Source of the DNA: an uncultured Desulfobacter sp.
GTDB taxonomy: Bacteria; Desulfobacterota; Desulfobacteria; Desulfobacterales; Desulfobacteraceae
Assembly: GCF_963666675.1 (NCBI RefSeq)
Contig: NZ_OY762929.1
Span: 4,994,001-5,058,000, forward strand
DNA: 64,000 bases
Direction: 5' to 3'
Under the pieces are notes generated by a model. The model saw nothing but the letters and a program-made list of their open reading frames with translations, had not been told where the DNA came from and did not search any database. Shown here piece after piece: positions 42,967 through 51,400 of the stretch. Numbering within the stretch: position 1 is the stretch's first letter; each line of letters opens with the position of its first letter. The position numbers and the translations under genes were made by a program.

Positions 42967-43500
42967 ATGAATAGACCAGGGACACTTTCCGCATTCAGAT
43001 TTTACAACCAGGGGGTGATCCGGCTGCTCATAGAACCGGTCCTGTTTTTTACAGAACTGCCTGCGGTGCATACCACAGGCAGGGCCCTGGGATTTACAGC
43101 CCTGTGTGCCGGATTTTATGCCGGTGCGGGCCTGCTCACAGGCCCGGGTCCCCAATCTCCTGTGGTCATGGCATTGATCTATTTTATCAATGCGGCTGGC
43201 ATGGTGCTCATCAGTGCCGTCACAGGCGTTTGCACCATGGTGATGATCAACGGCAAAAGACAAGGCTTTTCCCTGGTGTTCGGGCTTTACGCCTATGCCT
43301 CGGGGATCACCATGCTCATCTCATGGCTCCCCTTCATGCTCTGGTTCACGGAGCCATGGAAATACTGGTTGGTGTATACAGGGTTTCGCCAAAGCTGCGG
43401 CCTGTCCAAATTCCGGGCGATCACCGTTCTTTTGATATCCGTGCCTGTCCAGTGGTGCCTGATTTATTCGGCCATAACAGCAGTCACCGGCCGTGTGTAA
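42967..43500 (+). CDS. Yip1-like polytopic membrane protein
   Basis: 177 aa from the ATG at 42967, which follows AAAGGAGGATGAC; a longer frame from 42865 would overlap the small membrane protein gene and lacks a ribosome site. About five helices, with the early amphipathic block FYNQGVIRLLIEPVLFFTELP and GLYAYASGITMLISWLP, resembling Yip1/YIPF domains. Function in bacteria is not established. It is placed between the transporter and the REC-CBS regulator in the same operon. Confidence 0.7.
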   Translation: MNRPGTLSAFRFYNQGVIRLLIEPVLFFTELPAVHTTGRALGFTALCAGFYAGAGLLTGPGPQSPVVMALIYFINAAGMVLISAVTGVCTMVMINGKRQGFSLVFGLYAYASGITMLISWLPFMLWFTEPWKYWLVYTGFRQSCGLSKFRAITVLLISVPVQWCLIYSAITAVTGRV

Positions 43501-43528
43501 AACATCTTTTAAATAGGAGCAATATAAA

Positions 43529-44449
43529 ATGAAACAACCCATAAAAGTCTTAATGGTTGATGATGAAAAACGGTTCAGGGAAACCACGCGCAAAATCCTG
43601 GAACGTAACGGGTTTGAGACCATTCTTGCGGAAAACGGGGAACGTGCGCTGCAATGCCTGGACCAGTCGCCGGATGTGGCCATTCTGGACATCCGTATGC
43701 CCGGCATGGACGGGCACGAGGTCCTTGAAAAAATGATCAAACTTGAACCCGATTTGCCGGTCATCATGCTCACGGGCCATGGCGACAAGGATTCGGCGGA
43801 ACAATCCCTGGTATTGGGCGCCTTTGACTACCTGGCAAAGCCTTGCGACATTGATCTTTTGTCCGATAAAATCCGGGAAGCCTGCCGGAGCAGACAACAG
43901 ACGGGAAAGCCCGAAGAGGATCTGGTGGGGTCGGCAATGATTCCGTTAAGTGCCTATACCACCATTGACCAGGATGCCACCATTGCCGAATCCGTCCAGG
44001 CGCTAAAAGCCTCTTTTATCACGATGCCCACCTCGGACCTGATTATGGAAACCGGTCACAGGTCCATACTGGTCATGGACAAAAACGGGCAGATCCAGGG
44101 GATTCTCACCATCCGTGACCTGATGGAACAAATTCTGCCCGGCTACCTGACCTCGTGCAAACCGGCCACGGCGGATTCCATCCAATACTCCCCCATGTTC
44201 TGGCGGGGGATGTTCACCAGCGCCGTAGAGCAGATCCGAAATTTGACCATCAGCCAGATAATGTCTCCGGCACCCGTATCCATTGATGCAGAATCCACGC
44301 TGATGGAAGCGGCCTGGATCATGGTGGACCGGAACCAGCGCCGCCTGATTGTCACCGAAAACGGCAAACCCACCGGGGTGATCCGGGAACAGGACCTGTT
44401 TTTTGAAATGGGAAAACACCTTATTCCCCCCAGATTAAGGAGAAATTGA
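43529..44449 (+). CDS. response regulator with receiver and CBS pair
   Basis: 306 aa. Receiver at 1-120 (LMVDDEKRF, VAILDIRMPGMDG, MLTGHGDKDS, YLAKPCDI). Two CBS domains follow at about 140-215 and 245-306 (GILTIRDLMEQI; IMSPAPVSIDAESTLMEAAWIMVDRNQRRLIVTENGKPTGVIREQDL). CBS pairs bind adenine nucleotides, so this regulator may join phosphorylation with energy status. TAGGAGCAATATAAA precedes the ATG. Its stop overlaps the start of the next small frame by 1 bp. Confidence 0.92.
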   Translation: MKQPIKVLMVDDEKRFRETTRKILERNGFETILAENGERALQCLDQSPDVAILDIRMPGMDGHEVLEKMIKLEPDLPVIMLTGHGDKDSAEQSLVLGAFDYLAKPCDIDLLSDKIREACRSRQQTGKPEEDLVGSAMIPLSAYTTIDQDATIAESVQALKASFITMPTSDLIMETGHRSILVMDKNGQIQGILTIRDLMEQILPGYLTSCKPATADSIQYSPMFWRGMFTSAVEQIRNLTISQIMSPAPVSIDAESTLMEAAWIMVDRNQRRLIVTENGKPTGVIREQDLFFEMGKHLIPPRLRRN

Positions 44450-44586
44450 TGACAGCGACCAAAACCATTATGGCCGGCATTGACCTGTCCGGCTATTCGC
44501 CCATGACCCTAAATTCCACCATCGAAAAGATCTTTCGTCACAGCCCGGTGCCTGTGCTGCGTTTAGGCCCGGATATCATTCATTAA
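44449..44586 (+). pseudogene. universal stress protein remnant (internally deleted)
   Basis: 45 codons. The first part, KTIMAGIDLSGYSP, matches the start of a UspA domain; the last part, EKIFRHSPVPVLRLGP, matches the UspA C-terminal strand, usually RHAPCPVLVV. About 100 residues expected between them are missing while the reading frame stays open. ATG overlaps the previous stop by 1 bp and AAGGAG lies upstream, so it could still be translated. A full Usp gene follows 59 bp later. Confidence 0.7.
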
Positions 44587-44645
44587 AAAAACATCCCCGG
44601 GTCGGGTGACAAAAACCTGCCCGGGATTTTACAAAGGAGGCCCCC

Positions 44646-45578
44646 ATGTCCGACGAAAAAAAAATATTAGTCACCATAGACGGCTCAAAACGCTCAAAAC
44701 GGACCATTGATTATATATGCAACTTCAAACCCTTTAGAGATAGAAACATAACCCTACTTAACATCACAACGCCTGTGCCCGAGGCCTATTATGATCTGAC
44801 CCGGGATGCCTTCAGCAATATTTCCGCAGGCCAGGTAAAGGCCTGGGAAATGGGTCAAAGAACCATCATCACCGAATTTCTCAAAGAGGCGCGTCAAAGA
44901 ATGATCGCTGCCGGTTATAAGCCGGATAATATTGAAATCAAAATTGTGGATCAGTCAAGGGGGATTGCCAGGGGCATTCTGGACGAGCTCAAAAGCAATG
45001 AATATCAAAGTCTTGTCATCCGCAGAAAAGGACGTGAGAACTCCATTCTCAGCCTGGCCATGGGCGGGGTGGCGGCTAAACTGGTGGAAAAAGCGGACTT
45101 TATCCCCTTGATTATCGCCGGAACCCGTGAAATTCGCCATTATCAATGCGTTGCGGTTGACGGTTCCCCGGGCGGCATGCGCGCCGTGCGTTACACAGCT
45201 GATATGATGGCAAACACCAACTGCCGGATTCTTCTTTGTTCCATCATGCGCACCACTGTTACGGATTCGGCCCCCCAAGGCAAGGATCCGTTTGCAGACC
45301 TGGCCCTTTGGGCCCACGACAAACTCAATAGTGCCCTGGCCGAGGCGAAAGAGATACTGACCCAGGCAGGTATCCCCGAAGAGCGGATTGAAACCCGTAT
45401 TGTCCAGGGCGCCCAAAGCCGGGCAGGCGCCCTGCTGGATACTGCCCGGGCCACGGAGTGCGACACCATTGTCATGGGACGCAGGGGAATGTCGGATGTT
45501 GAAAGCTTTGATATGGGACGAATCCCCAGGAAAATTATTTATGCGTCCAGAAAATTCACCATTTGGCTGATTCCGTAA
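44646..45578 (+). CDS. tandem universal stress protein (UspA x2)
   Basis: 310 aa with two UspA domains. Domain 1 (1-158) opens KILVTIDGSKRSKRT and ends PLIIAGT. Domain 2 (~165-310) opens QCVAVDGSPGGMRAVRY and has a nucleotide-loop-like MGRRGMSDVESFDMG, ending FTIWLIP. The first loop RRKGRENSILSLAMGG departs from the GxxGxGS form, so ATP binding is likelier in neither or only partly. AAAGGAGGCCCCC is a strong ribosome site. It sits 15 bp before the Pat-like gene, consistent with stress/energy control of the module. Confidence 0.9.
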   Translation: MSDEKKILVTIDGSKRSKRTIDYICNFKPFRDRNITLLNITTPVPEAYYDLTRDAFSNISAGQVKAWEMGQRTIITEFLKEARQRMIAAGYKPDNIEIKIVDQSRGIARGILDELKSNEYQSLVIRRKGRENSILSLAMGGVAAKLVEKADFIPLIIAGTREIRHYQCVAVDGSPGGMRAVRYTADMMANTNCRILLCSIMRTTVTDSAPQGKDPFADLALWAHDKLNSALAEAKEILTQAGIPEERIETRIVQGAQSRAGALLDTARATECDTIVMGRRGMSDVESFDMGRIPRKIIYASRKFTIWLIP

Positions 45579-45593
45579 ACCAGGGAGAGAGAT

Positions 45594-48074
45594 GTGGGCA
45601 CACAAAATCTATCCAGAATATTAAATCCCGGATCCATTGACGTGATCAGTTCCGGTGCCGAACGGCACCGGATGGGCCACACCCTGATACGCAATCTCAT
45701 TGAAGGCGGGTTTACAGGTGCAATCTATCCTGTCAATCCGGACCATGCCAAAATCATGAACATGCCTGCGGCAAAACATATCAATGAGATCGAAGGCATT
45801 GTGGACCTGGCCGTGGTGACCACCCCCATCGACCAGGTTCCCCAAAGCATTGCAACGTGCGCCGACAAAGGCGTTGCAGGAGTCGTGATTATCAGCGGCG
45901 GGGGCCGGGAAACAGGGGATCATGGATTCCGAATCGAACAGCAGATCAAGGCCGCTGCCGGACAAAGCGGCATGCGCATCATCGGCCCCAACTGCATGGG
46001 CATTGCCCATTCCCCATCAAACCTGAATGCATCACATATGCCGGGCATTGCGGCCGGGGGACGCGTTGCCTTTTTGTCCCAGTCCGGCTCCGTATGCACG
46101 TCGGTCATGGATCTTGCTGAAAAAGAAGGCCTGGGATTCAGCCATATCGTTAATTTGGGAAGTATGCTGGACGTTGATTTTGCCGACATGATCGATTATC
46201 TGGGCGAAGACCGCGGTGTGGACAGCATCATCATGTACATGGAAAACATAACGCGGATTCGGAGCTTTATGAGTGCCGCCCGGGCCGTCTCCCGGATTAA
46301 GCCGATCATCTGCCTGAAATCCGGGCGGTCGGCTGCCGGGGCGCTGGCGGCAGCTTTCCATACCGGCGCAGTGGCCGGAGAAGATGCGGTCTACGACATT
46401 GCTTTTGAGCGGGCAGGTATCCTGCGGGTGGACACCTTTGAACAATTGTTTAATTTTACCCGGATTCTGGCCAGCCGGCAGCGTCCCACAGGCAGACGTC
46501 TGGCCATTGTCACCAATGCCGGAGGTCCTGCTGTCATGGCGGTGGATGCGTTGGCATCTTTTGGCCTTGAGCCTGCGGTGCTGAGCATCCAAACCATTGA
46601 GGCCCTTGGCGGCATTCTTGAAAAGCCATGGAGCAACACCAATCCTGTTGATGTGCAGACAGACGCCTCCTGCACCCAGCTTGCCCTGGTTGTTATCACT
46701 GCGGCCCAGGCACCGGAGGTGGACGGGGTCCTCATGATCCATTCACCTGTGGATCATTTTGTACCCGAGGAGCTGGCCCATATCCTTGCCGATCAGATCC
46801 CTTCCTTGCCCTGCCCCGTATTCACGGTGTGGCTGGGCGGCGCACCCATGGACAACGCCCGGAAGATGCTCAATGAAAAAGAGGGGCTGGCCTACGACAC
46901 CCCGGAAAAAGCGGTCAGGGCATTTGCGGGATTGTACCGGCACAGCCGCAATATTGACATGCTCAACGAAATACCGGTCAGACGGGATATCAAGCTGAAA
47001 ATCAATCATGACCAGGCCGGTTCGATTATTGACTCCTGCCTGAAAGACGATCCATGTCTGCTCGCGGAAACGGATGCCCAAACGGTTCTGGCGGCCTATG
47101 GGATACCGGCCACCCCGCCGGACGATGCCGGGGATAAGGCATCGGCACCGGACTATGAACTTTATATCGGTGCCCAATTGGATGCGCAGTTCGGCCCGGT
47201 CATTAAATTCGGCATGGGCGGCGCCATGTGTGAAATCCTCCAGGACACGGCACTGGCCCTGCCGCCGTTAAATTCAGCCATGGCAGCCCGGACCATCCAG
47301 GCAACCCAAATCGCCAAAGCCTTAAAAGGCCTTGGTCAATTCAAAGCCGTGGACCAAAGTCTTGTAGAAACTCTGCTGATACGCGTCAGCCGCCTGGTCA
47401 CCGATTTTCCCCAGATCTGTGAACTGGAAATAAATCCGATTGTGGTCACCAACGGGCAACTGATGGGCCGCAGCGCCCGCATCTGTCTGGCCCCGCCCCT
47501 GGCAGCAGCACCGGACCACCTGATCATAAGCCCCTACCCGGCCTGGCAGGAACAATTGTATACCACCCGGGAAAGCGAACAGGTGCTGATCCGGCCGGTG
47601 AAGCCAGAAGATGCCGACCCCATGATGGACTTTTTTGAAACCCTGTCGACCCAGACCATATATCTACGTTTTTTCACACCGCTGAAACAATTGCCCAAAC
47701 GCATGCTGATCCAACTGACCCAGATTGATTATGACCGGGAGGTGGCCCTGGTGGCCTGGCTTCCAGCCCACAAGGGAGAAAAAATTATCGGCACCGCCAG
47801 AATCATATTCACCGCCAACGGCACCGAGGGCGAATTTGCCATCATGCTGGCAGATTCCTGGCAAGGCAAGGGAATCGGAGCCGCACTTTTAAAATCTTGC
47901 CTGGTATTTGCCAAACGATACGGCTTAAAACGGGTATTCGGCGTGGTACTGCGCGAAAACAGGCAGATGCTTCGCTTGGCCGACAAGCTTGGATTTAAAA
48001 AAGTCAACACCCCGGCCTCCGGTGAAATCGAACTCATTATTGACATCGAAAAGCTGGATCTTTACACACTGTAA
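45594..48074 (+). CDS. Pat-like protein: NDP-forming acyl-CoA synthetase region plus GNAT
   Basis: 826 aa from a GTG with AGGGAGAGA upstream. Domain order: CoA-binding (1-125), succinyl-CoA-ligase-like domains (~135-460, with active His in FHTGAVAGEDA), ATP-grasp part (~485-640) and C-terminal GNAT (~665-815, with acetyl-CoA loop DSWQGKGIGAALL). This is the layout of the protein lysine acetyltransferase Pat/YfiQ, which acetylates and switches off acyl-CoA synthetases. The ATP-grasp region is short: after AAYGIPATPP only about 13 residues lead to YELYIGAQLDAQFGP, where ~90 are usual, and the Lys/HKSD-type nucleotide segment is absent. The GNAT part looks complete. Confidence 0.88.
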   Translation: MGTQNLSRILNPGSIDVISSGAERHRMGHTLIRNLIEGGFTGAIYPVNPDHAKIMNMPAAKHINEIEGIVDLAVVTTPIDQVPQSIATCADKGVAGVVIISGGGRETGDHGFRIEQQIKAAAGQSGMRIIGPNCMGIAHSPSNLNASHMPGIAAGGRVAFLSQSGSVCTSVMDLAEKEGLGFSHIVNLGSMLDVDFADMIDYLGEDRGVDSIIMYMENITRIRSFMSAARAVSRIKPIICLKSGRSAAGALAAAFHTGAVAGEDAVYDIAFERAGILRVDTFEQLFNFTRILASRQRPTGRRLAIVTNAGGPAVMAVDALASFGLEPAVLSIQTIEALGGILEKPWSNTNPVDVQTDASCTQLALVVITAAQAPEVDGVLMIHSPVDHFVPEELAHILADQIPSLPCPVFTVWLGGAPMDNARKMLNEKEGLAYDTPEKAVRAFAGLYRHSRNIDMLNEIPVRRDIKLKINHDQAGSIIDSCLKDDPCLLAETDAQTVLAAYGIPATPPDDAGDKASAPDYELYIGAQLDAQFGPVIKFGMGGAMCEILQDTALALPPLNSAMAARTIQATQIAKALKGLGQFKAVDQSLVETLLIRVSRLVTDFPQICELEINPIVVTNGQLMGRSARICLAPPLAAAPDHLIISPYPAWQEQLYTTRESEQVLIRPVKPEDADPMMDFFETLSTQTIYLRFFTPLKQLPKRMLIQLTQIDYDREVALVAWLPAHKGEKIIGTARIIFTANGTEGEFAIMLADSWQGKGIGAALLKSCLVFAKRYGLKRVFGVVLRENRQMLRLADKLGFKKVNTPASGEIELIIDIEKLDLYTL

Positions 48075-48460
48075 ACGTATATTTTTCCAGGCAAGCACTC
48101 TTGATCATCAAACATGGTTAGTTGTGCGACTTTTGTTGTATTACTCCTCCGTTAGCGTATTGGAATTACAGCACTCCTCCCTATTTTTAGATTTATATTT
48201 TATCTTGACTTGAGCTGAATTACCCTGATACAAGCTCAAAATATTAAGTTTGTATCAGGGGAGGAGCGCGCTTATATGTTTGGGGTGTTTTTATATTTCC
48301 TCTAATGAAAACAAGATTCCATCCTTATCGGACGCTTCACTTTAGCAAAAAGCAATATCCTATCCCCGCAATTTTATTTAGAGTCATCAAGAGTGATTTC
48401 GAGGTATTCAGAAACCACCAAATTTTTAAGGCTAATGTCAGAACTATCCGGAGAGGAATC
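48075..48460. other. 386-bp upstream region of the RHS gene
   Basis: Between the Pat-like gene and the RHS protein start. It holds the promoter/dyad at 48205-48260 and a repeated ACTCCTCC motif near 48143 and 48173. An open frame from 48305 continues into the RHS gene but lacks a ribosome site. No separate gene is supported. Confidence 0.5.
48205..48260 (+). promoter_or_regulatory. putative sigma-70 promoter overlapped by a dyad operator
   Basis: TTGACT (48205-48210), 16-nt spacer and GATACA (48227-48232). An 11-bp inverted repeat, CCCTGATACAA (48223-48233) with TTGTATCAGGG (48250-48260), covers the -10 region. It lies 201 bp before the ATG of the giant RHS gene. No T-run follows the repeat, so it resembles an operator more than a terminator. 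Confidence 0.5.
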
Positions 48461-51400
48461 ATGTATAGAAAAATGCTGGGAAAGAACAATAAGGTTTATC
48501 GCAGGTTTATTCAATTATTAACTTTTATTATTTTTTGTCAGTTTACAAATATCGTTGCGTTTGCCACGCCATTAAAAATTCAAAAAAATACGCTTTCTTT
48601 GAAAAAATACGTTGCGTCTACCTCCCCGGAAATATCCAGCGCTGAAAGATCCAAACAAGCTAAGGAAACACTCGATCAAAATACGGTCTTTCCTCATGCC
48701 GTCAGGGAACTAAACCACACGCTGATTTCAATTCAACAACTATTGGAAAAAATAGATAAAAATTATGAAAAAGGCATTCCAATTGCTATTGAGATCAAAT
48801 ACCTTCAAACGCAACTTGAATCACTAAAGGATCTGGACCAAAAAGTAACAAATAATTTAAATTTAGAACTTGAAAAACTTGGAGAAAAAAATAAAACAGA
48901 TGCCCGTATCAAACAAAATGCACAGCTTATTTCACATTACCGGAAAAATATAGATCCTATCCTGCAAGGTTTGGAAAGCACCATTTCCAACAATATCAGC
49001 AAACTAAACAACAGACCGCTCAGGGAAATAAAGACAACAAATAATTTTGGCAAACATATCAAAAATTTAAAGTCGCTTATAGATAAAAAAATTCCAAATA
49101 ATTCAATAAAAAATGAACAATTTCCCCAAAAACCCACTTTCAGACCATCCGGTTTTAAGCCAACCAAACCGAATATTTCCGGAAAAGTCAAACCGGCATA
49201 TATCTTACAGCAAAAAAATGCACAGCCCGCCTCTATCCTTTTAAACAGCTCCAATACAGCCCTTGACGCATCTATTTCATTAAGTGAAACACAAGTAAAT
49301 AATCAAGCATCTGCATTTTCCGTTCTCCCATCTGCGGCAGAGGATCTTGCAGAGACAGCAGAAATTATCGTCACCCAGGAAATGTCTGATTTAGTGGCCT
49401 CATTGGGCAATTCTCCATCAAGAATCTTTGAATGGGTAAAGAATAATATCGAGAGTGAATTCTATTATGGATCCATGAAGGGATCCAGGGGAACGTTTAT
49501 TGAGAAATCCGGTAATGACGTAGATACTGCATCTTTGCTGATGGCCTTATTCCGAAGTGCGGGAATCCCTTGTAGATATGTCACAGGTACAATCCAGCTG
49601 CCGATTGAAACGGCAAAAAATCTGACTGGTGTAAATGATCCCCAAAGTGTAGGGGATCTGGCTGCAAGTGCGGGAATACCAGGTGTACTGATAACGTCCG
49701 GCAGTAAAATTGCAGCTCTGCGATTGGAACATACCTGGGTCGAAGCATTAGTCGATTATGATCCTTATGCCGGAGCAACGTCAGGAGAAGGAGACCTTTG
49801 GGTGCCACTGTCGCCATGGTACAAAACATATGAATATCAAGATCAAAACGATTTTATTACCCTGTCCGGTTTTGACGCGGACAATTATCTGGAAGACTAC
49901 ATCTCAGATATTAAAACTGAAAGTCCGGTTGATACATTCAAGGTCTTCTTAAAAGACTTTCTGAAAGAAAACCATCCCGGAATGAGTTGGCAGGAGGGTC
50001 TGAGAACAAGACAGATCGCGCAGCAAAAGTTCAGGACCCTTCCAAACACATTGAACTTTGAAGTTGTTTCCATCAATGGCGAATATGCAGAGCTACCGGA
50101 TTCCATGCGGCATAAAGTTACAATAAGCGTCCCAGATGTTTCCTTGTCGCATACATTTAATCTCAGCGATATTGTAGGCAAAAAGGTTACGTTTTCCTAC
50201 CCGCCTTCAGATGAAGTGAGCAAAAATTTAATCGACACAAACGGGGGCATTGAAAATGTAAATCCACGGTATGTAAACCTGCTTCCTTCACTGAAAGTCG
50301 AGGGAGAATCCGTTGCAACCGGAAGCGTTGTAAACGCTGGTTACTATCATACGTTACAAACCACATTTAGTGTCCCTAACATAGGGACGGACTCCGTCTC
50401 GTACTCCGTTATTTCCGGCGCATATTACGCGGTGGGCTTAGATCCGCAAATGGTTTCCAATCAATATCTTTCAAATAGAATTTCAACCTATATATCTTCT
50501 CTTGAGGATACTGAAGAAACAGCAGACAACATGGATCAAATCACCGGCGAAGCCCTGTATCTTGCCGTGATGAAATATTTCAATGATGTAAATACCGGAG
50601 ACCGCATTTTTGCACAATCCTTAAAAAATGTCTTTTTAAAGCAGACGTCCGGGGCTATCACAGGGAAGTCTCTTGTTGTTTATACGCTTTTCGGTACGCC
50701 CAGCGAACTTGCAGACGGCGGATATTTTGTGGATGCAAAACGAAACATCTATACCCCGATATCGGTAACCGGCGACGAATCGCGTGAACTGGATTTTATG
50801 CTTTTGGGCGGGTACAACAGTTCTTATGAAGAGCATAACCTCTTTGAAGAATTTTTTCATATTGAAGCCATTTCCACGCTGAGACTTCTGGCAATTGCCG
50901 GTGAACAGGGCATGCCGATATATGATATCGACAGCAGTAATATCGATTCTATCCTGCCGCTTTTGACCATTGACACCGGAGCCAAATCCGCCATTCAAAG
51001 TGCCGTGAGTGCCGGCCACAAGGTGAAGGTCCATCAGGCCAATCTCACGGTTCAAAACTGGTCAGGATGCGGGTATATCGACCTTGAACCGGATACCAAT
51101 GCGGCAGGATACATTATCAGCGGCGGATGGGCCGGAGGATCGACCATTGACAATATTAAAAACTGGTTGGGAGATAAATGGGGCAAGTTTAAAAACTGGT
51201 TTTTCGGTGGGGACCCTGTAAATATCGCCAACGGGAATTTATTTCATACGGAGCAGGATGTTTCGCTCCCAGCTGTGGGGATGTCGATAACGATTGACCG
51301 ATATTACAACTCCTTGTCCGATTATAACGGTCCTTTTGGTTATGGATGGTCATACACATATGATGAAAAAATAACAAAAAATAGTGATGATGGGTCTTTA

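Noticed and set aside
48305..48460. N-terminal extension of the RHS protein from an upstream ATG
   Set aside because: No ribosome site; the ATG at 48461 has GGAGAGG and begins a proper signal/anchor segment.
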